The notes beneath the pieces were generated by a model. That model saw nothing but the letters and a program-made list of their open reading frames with translations. It did no database searches and was not told where the DNA came from. Below are positions 19,084-28,948 of a DNA stretch of 64,000 nt, one piece after another; within the stretch, counting starts at the first letter, position 1; the number at the start of each line of letters is the position of its first letter. The stretch covers positions 1 through 64,000 of the forward strand of contig CANFME010000002.1 of assembly GCA_947448305.1 (NCBI GenBank), written 5' to 3'. The position numbers and the translations under genes were made by a program. Source of the DNA: Burkholderiaceae bacterium (lineage in GTDB: Bacteria > Pseudomonadota > Gammaproteobacteria > Burkholderiales > Burkholderiaceae).

Positions 19084-20286
19084 ATGGAAAACTTAAAAAC
19101 AGGTAGTGATACTTTATTTATATTACTGGGTGCCATCATGGTGCTTGCTATGCATGCAGGCTTTGCATTTCTAGAATTAGGTACTGTTCGAAAAAAGAAT
19201 CAAGTCAATGCGTTGATGAAAATCTTGGTTGATTTTTCAATATCGACCATCGCTTATTTCTTCATTGGATATAGCATTGCTTACGGCGTAGATTTTTTCT
19301 CGAGCACAGAAGTTCTAGCTCAGAAAAATGGTTTTGAACTCGTGAAGTTTTTCTTTTTACTGACATTTGCAGCGGCCATTCCAGCCATCATTTCTGGTGG
19401 TATCGCAGAGAGAGCTAAATTTAATCCTCAGTTAATTGCGACCTTTATTTTGGTAGGATTTTTATATCCTTTCTTTGAAGGAATTGCCTGGAATCAACAT
19501 TACGGTATTCAGGCATGGATCAAAGAATTTACTGGTGAAGAGTTTCATGATTTCGCAGGCTCGGTGGTTGTGCACGCAGTTGGTGGCTGGATTGCATTAC
19601 CAGCAATCATTCTTCTTGGTGCTCGTCGTGGACGCTACAACAAAGATGGACAAATATCAGCACACCCTCCTTCAAGCATTCCCTTTCTTGCATTAGGCGC
19701 ATGGACTTTAGCGGTAGGTTGGTTTGGCTTTAATGTGATGAGTGCACAAACTATCGATAAGGTTAGTGGCTTAGTTGCGATGAATTCACTCATGGCTATG
19801 GTGGGCGGAACTTTAGCTGCTTGGGTAGTTGGGAAGAATGATCCTGGCTTTACTTATAACGGTCCTTTAGCTGGTTTGGTAGCTGTCTGTGCAGGATCTG
19901 ATTTAATGCATCCCCTCGGTGCTTTATTTGTTGGATTGTTTGCTGGTGGCTTATTTGTCTATATGTTTACCTTAGTACAAAACCGCTGGAAGATTGATGA
20001 TGTTCTTGGAGTATGGCCATTACACGGACTCTGTGGCCTTTGGGGTGGTTTGGCTGCGGGAATATTTGGTACAACTGCTCTTGGGGGCATGGGTGGGGTG
20101 ACCTTTACGGGGCAACTCATTGGTAGCTTGCTAGGTGTAGCGATTGCACTCACCGGAGGAGTGATTGTCTATGGTGCTCTGAAAGTATTCCTTGGTATTC
20201 GTCTTTCCCAAGAAGAGGAGTATGAGGGTGCTGACTTAAGCGTACACCGTATTTCATCATCGCCTGATCGTGAATCGAACTGGTAG
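19084..20286 (+). CDS. amt: Ammonium transporter (Amt family)
   Basis: 'GAIMVLAMHAGFAFLELGTVRKKNQVNALMKILVDF', 'DFAGSVVVHAVGGWIALPAIILLGARRGRY', 'GLAGLVAVCAGSDLMHP'-like; ATG 19084 preceded by GGGAGGAG. Confidence 0.94.
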   Translation: MENLKTGSDTLFILLGAIMVLAMHAGFAFLELGTVRKKNQVNALMKILVDFSISTIAYFFIGYSIAYGVDFFSSTEVLAQKNGFELVKFFFLLTFAAAIPAIISGGIAERAKFNPQLIATFILVGFLYPFFEGIAWNQHYGIQAWIKEFTGEEFHDFAGSVVVHAVGGWIALPAIILLGARRGRYNKDGQISAHPPSSIPFLALGAWTLAVGWFGFNVMSAQTIDKVSGLVAMNSLMAMVGGTLAAWVVGKNDPGFTYNGPLAGLVAVCAGSDLMHPLGALFVGLFAGGLFVYMFTLVQNRWKIDDVLGVWPLHGLCGLWGGLAAGIFGTTALGGMGGVTFTGQLIGSLLGVAIALTGGVIVYGALKVFLGIRLSQEEEYEGADLSVHRISSSPDRESNW

Positions 20287-20301
20287 TTTTTTAAAGAAAA
20301 G

Positions 20302-20333
20302 ACTAGCGCGAATATCTAGTTATTTGCGCTAGT
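20302..20333. terminator. Hairpin 1 between convergent amt and tcuB
   Basis: ACTAGCGCGAAT (20302-20313) pairs with ATTTGCGCTAGT (20322-20333), 11/12 complementary plus one G/T pair. Confidence 0.6.
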
Positions 20334-20345
20334 GTCTCTTCAAAC

Positions 20346-20371
20346 AAATTGATTGCACCCAATCAATTTTT
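20346..20371. terminator. Hairpin 2 between convergent amt and tcuB, likely rho-independent
   Basis: AAATTGATTG-CACC-CAATCAATTT perfect 10-bp stem with trailing T run. Confidence 0.65.
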
Positions 20372-20373
20372 AG

Positions 20374-21558
20374 TTACTCTGAACCAACATTCATTTTTTT
20401 ACCTAAGCGTACTTCGACTGCATTCTTAAGCAAAGAGGCGGAGCGATAAATACCGTGGGCAAATTTACCGTAAGGCATCATCAAGAAAAAGCCCATGACA
20501 AAGCCCAAATGCAAGGCTAATAAAATCCCCATATATTGTGTTTCGCGAAGAGCTAATAAACCAAGGCCTGTAACACTAATCATCAGAAGTAACACGACAA
20601 ATCCACGATCCATTGGCTTTTGCGCAGCATCACCGTGCAGTGGATGACGTTTAAGATTGAGATAAAGAAGTCCAACTGGTCCGACGATTAAGCCCAAGCC
20701 GCCGAGTGTGCCAAGGATGACAGGCAAACTTGTATAAGCATAAGGAGCTTCCCATCCAAATAAATAATGATAAAGAGTGGCAACGCTGGTCGCTGCAAAA
20801 CACAACATAAAACCATAGAAAGTGGCATGGTGTAAATGCCTACGCGCCAGTGAGAAAGCATCATCCGACTCGTTACAACCCGCTTGATGACCACCACCTA
20901 AATTTTTCAGCGTCAATGTATCGCGCAGTGCATCTACTGTAGCTTTTGGCGGGATTGGATCCGTGGAGATTTCTCCCCAAAAGTTTTTAACTCCCATACC
21001 CAAACAAAACACCATCGCGACAAAGACAATACCAAAACTAAGTGCTAAGGTATTGTGCGGGAAGATCGCATAAAAGTTACCGTCAGGTGAGCTAGTCCAC
21101 AAACTTTGATTAACTTGCATGAGGGCAATTAAAAAGATACCAATCGCAATCGATACGATCAACGATAAAGATAGTCCAGCCTTTTTATAGAGGGCTCCCA
21201 AAGGTCTTGGCCAAGCAAAATCAGTATAGGTTTCTAAGCGAACTTTAGCCATCGCTTGCGGAATATTGACGCCAAATTCATTGGGCGGAGCATATTGGCA
21301 GGCATGTAAACAGGCTCCACAGTTATGACACAAATTCGCCATAAAGTGAATATCTTTCACACTGAAATCAAGGCGTCTCGTCATGGACTGAAACGTTGCA
21401 CAAAAGCCTTCACAATATCTACAGGCATTACAAATTTGTAATACACGATGCACTTCTGCTACGTTTTCACTTCCCTGTGCAAGTCTTGAAGCTTCTGCGA
21501 TCAATCCGCCTAAGTTGGGACTGGTTGACGTTGAGTTACTCTGCACTTGCATATTCAT
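20374..21558 (-). CDS. tcuB: Tricarballylate utilization 4Fe-4S protein TcuB (CitB-like membrane electron-transfer protein)
   Basis: '[20 protein letters not shown]', '[27 protein letters not shown]' plus multiple TM helices. Confidence 0.92.
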   Translation of the reverse strand: MNMQVQSNSTSTSPNLGGLIAEASRLAQGSENVAEVHRVLQICNACRYCEGFCATFQSMTRRLDFSVKDIHFMANLCHNCGACLHACQYAPPNEFGVNIPQAMAKVRLETYTDFAWPRPLGALYKKAGLSLSLIVSIAIGIFLIALMQVNQSLWTSSPDGNFYAIFPHNTLALSFGIVFVAMVFCLGMGVKNFWGEISTDPIPPKATVDALRDTLTLKNLGGGHQAGCNESDDAFSLARRHLHHATFYGFMLCFAATSVATLYHYLFGWEAPYAYTSLPVILGTLGGLGLIVGPVGLLYLNLKRHPLHGDAAQKPMDRGFVVLLLMISVTGLGLLALRETQYMGILLALHLGFVMGFFLMMPYGKFAHGIYRSASLLKNAVEVRLGKKMNVGSE

Positions 21559-22957
21559 CCTCTTTATTAATTGCTAGGTTTAATGCACGCGCCGCACTTT
21601 GACCTGCCATCCTACCAAAAATTGTTCCGATCGACATACCAATACCAGCGGTATATCCTTTACCGAGCACATTACCTGCCACGATTTCACCAGCAGCAAA
21701 TAAGTTCGAGCTAGGTTTGCCATCGAAGAATACTGCGACCGTTTCGTCCGTCTTTAAACCTAAATAGGTAAATGTAATACCAGGGCGAAGCGGATAAGCA
21801 TAGAATGGACCTTGATCAATCGGCAATGCCCAGTGTGTCTTTTCTGGATTAGCGCCTTCAGTGTGGCAATCATCCAAGACATTATGATCAAAAGTGCCCA
21901 CTTTACAAGCCTTGTTGTATTCATCAATCGTAGCTCTCAAGACGACTGGATCTAGATTAATTTGCGCTGCAATTTCTTCAATCGAATTACCCTTGATTGC
22001 TGGAAAGACCGGGGGCATAAAACGACCAATGGCTTTAGAGTCAATCACTGAGTATGCAATTTGGCCTTGTTGAAGAGCGACTAAGCGTCCCCAAATAGCA
22101 TAACGCTTCGGCCAAAAATCTTCACCCTCGTCATAAAAACGTTTGGCGAATTGATTAACAACCACACCTAAAGATACGCAATCTAAGCGCGTACAAATAC
22201 CGCCATCATATAAAGGTGAGCGTGCATCAATTGCCACACAGTGACCCTGCGTTGGATCACCAATTGAATCGGCGCCAGCATCGAGCAAGAACTTCAGAAT
22301 ATCTCCGCGGTTAAATTTGGTACCCCGGATTAAGAAATTATCGGCTGGCCACTCGCCATTTGGGTTTTGACCCCAAGCTTCACGCAACCATTCACGATTC
22401 GACTCAAAACCACCACAAGCGAGAACACAGACCTTTGCTTCAATGCGCTCACCACTTTCTAAAATGACCGCTTTAAACTCTGTGCCATCTAGATCAATCG
22501 ATTTAACAGGGGATTGATAACGAATCTGAATACCTAATTTCTCTGCACTGCGATAAAAAGCATTAACAAGGGCTTTGCCACCACCCAAGAAAAAGGCATT
22601 GGTTCTAGCAACGTGCAATGTGCCAGACAATGAAGCCTGAAAATGCACGCCATGCTTTTTCATCCAAGGTCGCACAGTAGCGGTACCTCTAATGATGATG
22701 CGTGCCAACTTTTCATTGGTCAAACCACCCGTCACTTTTAACAAGTCTTGCCAGTATTCTTCTTCAGGATAAGCTTCAACTAGAACATCTTGTGGGGCAT
22801 CATGCATACAACGTAAATTACGGGTGTGCACCGAATTACCACCCCGCCACTCCGGTGGAGCTGATTCTAAGAGCATCACTGAGGCGCCCGCTTCTCTTGC
22901 AGTAATCGCCGCACAAAGTGCCGCATTACCACCACCCACCACTAGAACATCAACCAT
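21536..22957 (-). CDS. tcuA: FAD-dependent tricarballylate dehydrogenase TcuA
   Basis: '[48 protein letters not shown]' FAD motif; overlaps tcuB. Confidence 0.92.
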   Translation of the reverse strand: MVDVLVVGGGNAALCAAITAREAGASVMLLESAPPEWRGGNSVHTRNLRCMHDAPQDVLVEAYPEEEYWQDLLKVTGGLTNEKLARIIIRGTATVRPWMKKHGVHFQASLSGTLHVARTNAFFLGGGKALVNAFYRSAEKLGIQIRYQSPVKSIDLDGTEFKAVILESGERIEAKVCVLACGGFESNREWLREAWGQNPNGEWPADNFLIRGTKFNRGDILKFLLDAGADSIGDPTQGHCVAIDARSPLYDGGICTRLDCVSLGVVVNQFAKRFYDEGEDFWPKRYAIWGRLVALQQGQIAYSVIDSKAIGRFMPPVFPAIKGNSIEEIAAQINLDPVVLRATIDEYNKACKVGTFDHNVLDDCHTEGANPEKTHWALPIDQGPFYAYPLRPGITFTYLGLKTDETVAVFFDGKPSSNLFAAGEIVAGNVLGKGYTAGIGMSIGTIFGRMAGQSAARALNLAINKEDEYASAE

Positions 22958-22983
22958 AATTCTTCCGTGTTGTAATTATCTTT

Positions 22984-23001
22984 ATTAATCAATTGATTAA
23001 T
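22984..23001. promoter_or_regulatory. Perfect 18-bp palindrome upstream of tcuA, candidate operator
   Basis: ATTAATCAATTGATTAAT is identical to its reverse complement; 27-44 bp upstream of the tcuA ATG. Confidence 0.5.
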
Positions 23002-23067
23002 TTTAACATTTTACGAAAGAACGCTTTTTTGTCGGTTTGATTTTAGTGGTTTTGTAATGAGAATTCG

Positions 23068-23619
23068 TTATTTACTATCGTGGTCATGGTCGTGATCATG
23101 GGGGTGTGCATGATCATGGGAATGAGGATGATCATGCGGGTGTTGATGGGTCGGATCAACCCAATAAACGTTCTCTGGCACTTCAACTGAGGGAATATCT
23201 AAATTAACGACCACTGCATCATTATCACTTCTTACTAAAACGCACTCTAAGGCTTCATCAGTACTGGCATTAATCTCTTGATGAGGAACATATGGGGGTA
23301 CATAAATAAAATCTCCAGCACTTGCTTCGGCAGTGAACTGTAACTGATCGCCCCAGCGCATTCTGGCCTTACCCTTCACGATATAGATGACACTTTCCAA
23401 AGCGCCGTGATGATGGGCGCCAGTTTTAGCATTAGGATGAATAGTGACAGTACCTGCCCATAATTTTTGCGCTCCAACACGGGCTAAATTAATCGCAGCC
23501 GCACGATTCATACCAGGCGTTTGAGCAGTATTTGTATCGAGTTGATTGCCTGGAACCACGCGCACACCGTCGTGTTTCCAGTCGGTTACATCAGGAGTTT
23601 CATTATTTATTGTCGTCAT
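23068..23619 (-). CDS. Cupin domain protein with His/Asp-rich C-terminal tail
   Basis: 'GAHHHGALESVIYIVKGKARMRWGDQLQFTAEASAGDFIYVPPYVPHQEIN'; tail 'HQHPHDHPHSHDHAHPHDHDHDHDSK'. Confidence 0.88.
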   Translation of the reverse strand: MTTINNETPDVTDWKHDGVRVVPGNQLDTNTAQTPGMNRAAAINLARVGAQKLWAGTVTIHPNAKTGAHHHGALESVIYIVKGKARMRWGDQLQFTAEASAGDFIYVPPYVPHQEINASTDEALECVLVRSDNDAVVVNLDIPSVEVPENVYWVDPTHQHPHDHPHSHDHAHPHDHDHDHDSK

Positions 23620-23701
23620 GTTGAAAAAGCTTTCGATCGATAGTCATTATGTAAATAGCATATCATCAAACTAATTCTATTTCTAATCGTTGTAAGAATT
23701 T

Positions 23702-24898
23702 ATGCTTTATATCCATCTACTTACTATAGCTCTCCTCTTAATAGCTGTTGGAACTTTATTCTTTTGGGATAAGTTACTTCCTACAACGACTACCCAACCT
23801 GATCTACATCAATCCACTTTATCGAAAAATCATTTGCAATCCTTAGATGGTTTACGAGGCTTATTAGCCAGCTTTGTATTTTTGCATCACGCAATGATTT
23901 GGTACTTTTACATTCAAAACGGCGTTTGGCAGAGCCCTCCGTCTTCTCTTTTCTATTACTTTGGTTCAGGCTCCGTGCTCATGTTTTTCATGATTACTGC
24001 CTTCTTATTTTTTTCCAAAATCACCAGCAATGCCAACTCGAGAAATTTTGATTGGTTGCGTTTGTATGTCTCCCGTTTTTTAAGAATCGCTCCCCTCTAT
24101 CTTTTTGCCGTTTTCATTATGTTTGGGTTTGTAGCTTATGAAACCAACTTCATCTTAATTGACGATATTGCAGAACTTCGAGAAAACGCGATTCATTGGC
24201 TATTCTTTGGCTTGCTGAGCCTTCAAGACTTAAATGGGATTAGTGGCATGTTAATTTTTGCAGGGGTCGTTTGGACTCTACCGCATGAGTGGGGTTTTTA
24301 CTTTTTATTGCCCATTTGGGGGCTACTATACCGGATCAAAACCCCCAAGATTCTTTATTTCATCGCCATTTTAGGTATTTTTTTTGCAGCTAAAAATAAG
24401 ATCTATTTACCGTTTTTATTAGGCATGCTCAGCGTTTATTTATATCAACTAGGATTCGTTCAAGCACTTGCTAAACGCACCATTGGTAGCTTCATTGTGA
24501 TTGCTAGTTGTAGCTTACCGATTCTCCTATCCCTAGATCCCGTTGACTGGCAAGCACAAGTTTTTTTATTGATTGCCTTCACTTTAATCATTGCTGGTAA
24601 TAACCTTTTAGGTTTGTTGTCGGCTCGCCCCCTGCGTCGTCTAGGTGATATTTCCTTCAGTATTTATCTTTTGCACCCATTAGTTCTCTATTGCACCATG
24701 AAATTCATCATTGGTATGGAACGCGCTCAAGAACTCAGTCCTGTCGAGTACATCGGCATTATTTTTATTCTTACACCAATCTTAATCAGTATCGCTTTTT
24801 TTACTTATAGGTGGATTGAAAGTCCCGCAATTAACAGTGTGAATCTTTGGACTAAAAAAATTAGGGGCTTTAAAGGTTTAATATTTCAAAAGCAGTGA
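23702..24898 (+). CDS. Acyltransferase family 3 (OafA/YrhL-like) membrane protein
   Basis: 'LQSLDGLRGLLASFVFLHHAMIWY' and 'RRLGDISFSIYLLHPLVLY' with many TM segments. Confidence 0.9.
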   Translation: MLYIHLLTIALLLIAVGTLFFWDKLLPTTTTQPDLHQSTLSKNHLQSLDGLRGLLASFVFLHHAMIWYFYIQNGVWQSPPSSLFYYFGSGSVLMFFMITAFLFFSKITSNANSRNFDWLRLYVSRFLRIAPLYLFAVFIMFGFVAYETNFILIDDIAELRENAIHWLFFGLLSLQDLNGISGMLIFAGVVWTLPHEWGFYFLLPIWGLLYRIKTPKILYFIAILGIFFAAKNKIYLPFLLGMLSVYLYQLGFVQALAKRTIGSFIVIASCSLPILLSLDPVDWQAQVFLLIAFTLIIAGNNLLGLLSARPLRRLGDISFSIYLLHPLVLYCTMKFIIGMERAQELSPVEYIGIIFILTPILISIAFFTYRWIESPAINSVNLWTKKIRGFKGLIFQKQ

Positions 24899-24975
24899 TA
24901 CTACCTATTGCAAATCTTTGCTAATTCGATTCAGATAGGTTTCTTATCTTCATCATCAATATTTACGAGGTTTCT

Positions 24976-25962
24976 GTGTTTAAAAACTTATCTACATCAG
25001 TTGTTGTCTCGATCCTACTTTTAAATAGCGCATTCTCATTTGCTCAAAATAATGAAGATAAAAGTTGGCCAAATAAACCCATTCGCTGGGTTGTACCCTA
25101 TGCGCCTGGTGGACTTAGTGATACATCCACCCGAATTATTACGAAAAAAATTGCAGAAAATACCGGTTGGACCATCATTATTGATAATAAGCCAGGAGCA
25201 AATGCTCTGATTGGCTCAGAGTTTGTAGCTAAATCACAGCCCGATGGTTATAACTTCGTGACCGTGCTGGCAGCCCACTCAGTAAACCCGACCCTTTATG
25301 CCGGCAATCTCAATTTTGATCCTTTAAAAACTCTCACGCCGGTAAGTTTGATTGGTATTACACCTTTATTAATTACCGTAAATAACAATCTACCGGTTAA
25401 GGATGTGAAAGAATTAATCGCTTACGCCAAAGCCAATCCAGGGAAAATCACTTACGGTTCATCCGGTATTGGTGCTGCAGCGCATATGGCAACCGAGCTC
25501 CTCAAATTAACTGCCGATATAGATATGGTGCACGCCCCTTACAAAGGATCAGCTTTAGCCTTACAAGATTTAATTGGGAATAATATTCAGGTGTTTATCG
25601 ATACGGCACCAACTCTCATGCCTCAGGTTCGCAATGGTCGTATCAGAGCACTTGCTGTCATGTCGAATAAACGTATCCCTGGGGCCAGTGAAGTGCCGAC
25701 CATTACTGAGGCTGGTGGTCCAGATATTGAATCCTCTACTTGGTCGATGATTCTAACTACTGCGGGCACACCTAAAGAGATTGTTCAACGTGTCGCTCTC
25801 GAAACCCAAAAAGCAGTGAACTCTCCTGATATGAAAGCGCGCTTTGATGCGCTAGGTCTCGAGGGTGTCGGTAGCAATCCGCAAGAGACTGCTAAGTTTT
25901 TAAATGATGAAGTCATCAAAATGGCAAAGATCATCAAATCAAAAAACATTAAGCCAGAATAA
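24976..25962 (+). CDS. Bug-family (TctC) substrate-binding protein, paralog 6
   Basis: 'WPNKPIRWVVPYAPGGLSDTSTRIITKKI', 'IDNKPGANALIGSEFVAK', 'HAPYKGSALALQDLIGNNIQ'. Confidence 0.92.
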   Translation: MFKNLSTSVVVSILLLNSAFSFAQNNEDKSWPNKPIRWVVPYAPGGLSDTSTRIITKKIAENTGWTIIIDNKPGANALIGSEFVAKSQPDGYNFVTVLAAHSVNPTLYAGNLNFDPLKTLTPVSLIGITPLLITVNNNLPVKDVKELIAYAKANPGKITYGSSGIGAAAHMATELLKLTADIDMVHAPYKGSALALQDLIGNNIQVFIDTAPTLMPQVRNGRIRALAVMSNKRIPGASEVPTITEAGGPDIESSTWSMILTTAGTPKEIVQRVALETQKAVNSPDMKARFDALGLEGVGSNPQETAKFLNDEVIKMAKIIKSKNIKPE

Positions 25963-25975
25963 TATTTGAGAATCA

Positions 25976-26001
25976 CCTGTCCATGCTTTCTGATGGACAG
26001 G
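25976..26001. terminator. Hairpin 14 bp after the Bug paralog 6 stop (no T-tract)
   Basis: CCTGTCCAT-GCTTTCTG-ATGGACAGG, perfect 9-bp stem. Confidence 0.45.
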
Positions 26002-26066
26002 CCGTTGCACTAAGTAAGGTCGTTTGAATTCACTAGTTGACTACACAAATCAGCTAAACTATTTAG

Positions 26067-27350
26067 ATGAACACAGCCTCTACTCCCCCAACTACTCCGT
26101 CAGTCACACCTCCAAAACTCTCACTCAACGCACTCAAAATTGCTGGGTTTCGCTGGCATCTGCTGACCTTCATGCTCGTCATGATGGCGGACAATGTAGA
26201 ACATGTCATTAGTTACTGGATGATTTTTCAGAAATTTCATTCTCCAGAATTAGCAGGATTTGCAGTCTTTTCACACTGGCTACCCTTTTTATTGTTTTCC
26301 GTACCTGCAGGTGCTTTAGCGGATCGTTTTGACCCTCGAAGATTGATTCAGATTGGGGTCTGCTTATTTATTATTTGTTCTGCTGGTTGGGCTTATTTAT
26401 TTATTACCGATACAGTTGAAGTATGGAGTGCTATGACACTCCTCGTTTTACATGGGTTTTCTGGGGTTTTTTGGCTCATCATTAGTCAAATTTTGTTGTA
26501 CGACATTGTGGATGCTCAAACTCTGCCAAGTGCTATCCGTATTCTTGCCACAGGTAGGTATTTAGGATTATTAATTGGACCCGCTGTAGGTGGTTTTTTG
26601 ATGCTCACTGCCGGTCCCAAATATGGGCTTTTGTGGAATATCTTGATTTATTTACCGGCTCTGATTTGGCTAATGAGCGCCCCTTACGGTCCAAAGTACC
26701 GCATAGGTGAGCCTCCCATGAAAAGGGCAGTTAAAGGCCTCTCCGATATTATTCAAACCATTAAAGATGTGAAGCCAATTAAGCCAATTGCCATCATGAT
26801 CTTATTGTGTTCTTTTACATCCCTACTCGTTGGCAATAGCTATCAAGCCCAAATGCCGGGCTTTGCAGAAGGCTTGGGACATGGTGACCCTGGGGTTTTA
26901 TATAGTCTCTTACTTGCTGCTGATGCTGGTGGGGCGCTCTTTGCTGGCATCTTATTAGAGAGCCGCGGCTTATTAAAACCCCACCCTAGAACGGCACTTT
27001 TACTGGCCTTAGCCTGGTGTGCTACCTTGTTTAGTTTTGCGGTCAACGGCAATTACATCTTGGCGATTTTGTTACTCTTCATGTGTGGTTTTTTTGAATT
27101 GTCGTTTAACTCAATGGCGCAGTCGATTGTACAAACCAATGCGCCGGTGGCACTTCGTGGTCGCGTAATTGGCTTGTATAACATGGCGTCCATGGGACTA
27201 CGTATTGGCTCTGGTGTGACAGTTGGCGTAGTTGGCGGCTGGATTGGCATCCATTTTTCTTTAGGCGTTGCAACATTCTCCTTAATGGCCGTGATTGTTT
27301 ATTTGCTCTATCGCAACCAGCTGTTTAGCGCTATGACTCCAAAGCAATAA
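26067..27350 (+). CDS. MFS transporter
   Basis: 12-TM-like protein, 'PAGALADRFDPRRLIQIG', 'LRGRVIGLYNMASMGLRIGSG'. Confidence 0.88.
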   Translation: MNTASTPPTTPSVTPPKLSLNALKIAGFRWHLLTFMLVMMADNVEHVISYWMIFQKFHSPELAGFAVFSHWLPFLLFSVPAGALADRFDPRRLIQIGVCLFIICSAGWAYLFITDTVEVWSAMTLLVLHGFSGVFWLIISQILLYDIVDAQTLPSAIRILATGRYLGLLIGPAVGGFLMLTAGPKYGLLWNILIYLPALIWLMSAPYGPKYRIGEPPMKRAVKGLSDIIQTIKDVKPIKPIAIMILLCSFTSLLVGNSYQAQMPGFAEGLGHGDPGVLYSLLLAADAGGALFAGILLESRGLLKPHPRTALLLALAWCATLFSFAVNGNYILAILLLFMCGFFELSFNSMAQSIVQTNAPVALRGRVIGLYNMASMGLRIGSGVTVGVVGGWIGIHFSLGVATFSLMAVIVYLLYRNQLFSAMTPKQ

Positions 27351-27373
27351 AGCAGTTCACACTTTAATTAAAG

Positions 27374-28810
27374 TTATTCACTCAGAATTCCGGGTCGCTG
27401 TTGTGAGTAAGGGGTTGCTTGTTGCCAAGCATAGCCTAACTGCAGCAAGGCTAATTCACCTTGGGGTTTGCCAATTAATTGCAAGCCTATCGGTAAGCCC
27501 TTGAGGGTACCAGCCGGAATATCCAATACCGGTAATCCAGCCATCGTCGGTCCAATCACTACTTCCATCCACCGGTGATAGGTGTCCATTGCGCAGCCTG
27601 CGATATTTTTGGGCCAGTCCATCTTGGTATCAAATGGCATCACTTGAGATGCAGGTAATAATAAGTAATCATGATTTTCAAATAACTGCATCATCGCCTT
27701 GTACCAAGCAGATCTTTTTGCAGAAGCCAAATAAACATCTTGAGCGGAGTACTTTTGAGACTGTTCAATTTCCCAAATAGCCTCCGGTTTCATCTGTCCA
27801 CGATTAGCTTCTATCTGATATAGGCCACCAAGTTTTCCACCCGTAATAAAAGGCCTTAGAACTGACCAACATTCCCACAACTGCTCTAAAGGATAATTCA
27901 CCTTAGCAGGCATAACCTCTACCTGAAGATCCTTGAAGTATGAAAATGAGGCTTCTAGGGCGCTAAGTAATCCTTCTTCCATTGGTAGGTAGTTCTGATA
28001 GTCGCCTAGCCAAGCAATTTTTTTACCTTTCAACACAGAGTCTAAATGCTGGTTAAAGACTTTCGGATCTTCATTTAAAGATAAAGGTGCGCGGGCATCA
28101 TAACCAGCTTGGACAGATAACAACATCGCCAAATCTTGGACATTACGCGCCATGGGTCCTTCTGTAGAAAAATGGTCGTAAAAGAGTTCAGGGCTGTTTG
28201 CTGGCACTCTTCCTCTGGAGGGTCGCAGGCCATAGACATTATTCCAAGCGGCGGGATTGCGCAGTGAACCACCAAAATCACTACCATCAGCAAGTGGCAA
28301 CATATTTAAAGCCAAGCTTACTGCTGCACCGCCACTACTACCTCCTGCCGACTTACTTAAATCATAGGCATTGAGCGTGGTTCCAAAGACCTGATTGTAA
28401 GTATGCGAACCCAGACCAAACTCTGGGACATTCGTTTTGCCAATGAGGATGGCGCCACTTCGCCGCAAACGCTCCACCATGATGGAGTCTGGCAATTGCG
28501 TTTGATTTTTTAATAGGGGTGAGCCTAAAGTCGTCGCAATTCCTCTTGTCGCAGTTAAATCTTTGGGCGCCATGGGTAATCCGTGCAATAAACCATGGTA
28601 ATTGCCACGCGCTAAATCTTGGTCTTTTTCTTGGGCTTGCCGCAATAATTCTTCCTCTGCTACCATCGAAACGATAGCATTAACCTTTGGATTAAAAGCT
28701 CGAATCTGTGCGAGGTAAGCTTGCATCACCTCAAGGCATGAAATGGTTTTATTAGCAATTTGCTCAGAAAGAACTTTTGCACTAGTTTGAGTGAGAGTAC
28801 TATTTGACAT
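27374..28810 (-). CDS. Amidase (amidase signature family)
   Basis: 'GLPMAPKDLTATRGIATTLGSPLLKN', 'SAGGSSGGAAVSLALNMLPLADGSDFGGSLRNPAAWNNVYGLRPSRGRVP'; ATG at 28810 preferred. Confidence 0.94.
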   Translation of the reverse strand: MSNSTLTQTSAKVLSEQIANKTISCLEVMQAYLAQIRAFNPKVNAIVSMVAEEELLRQAQEKDQDLARGNYHGLLHGLPMAPKDLTATRGIATTLGSPLLKNQTQLPDSIMVERLRRSGAILIGKTNVPEFGLGSHTYNQVFGTTLNAYDLSKSAGGSSGGAAVSLALNMLPLADGSDFGGSLRNPAAWNNVYGLRPSRGRVPANSPELFYDHFSTEGPMARNVQDLAMLLSVQAGYDARAPLSLNEDPKVFNQHLDSVLKGKKIAWLGDYQNYLPMEEGLLSALEASFSYFKDLQVEVMPAKVNYPLEQLWECWSVLRPFITGGKLGGLYQIEANRGQMKPEAIWEIEQSQKYSAQDVYLASAKRSAWYKAMMQLFENHDYLLLPASQVMPFDTKMDWPKNIAGCAMDTYHRWMEVVIGPTMAGLPVLDIPAGTLKGLPIGLQLIGKPQGELALLQLGYAWQQATPYSQQRPGILSE

Positions 28811-28948
28811 AAATGAATGACTACGATCAGTTAATTGAATGAAATTCCTATCATTTTTAACATAATTATTGATAAACACTAAAATAAGAATTAAATACAT
28901 TTTTTAAATACTAAATTGAACTTAACAGAACAACACTCAACCACCGCT

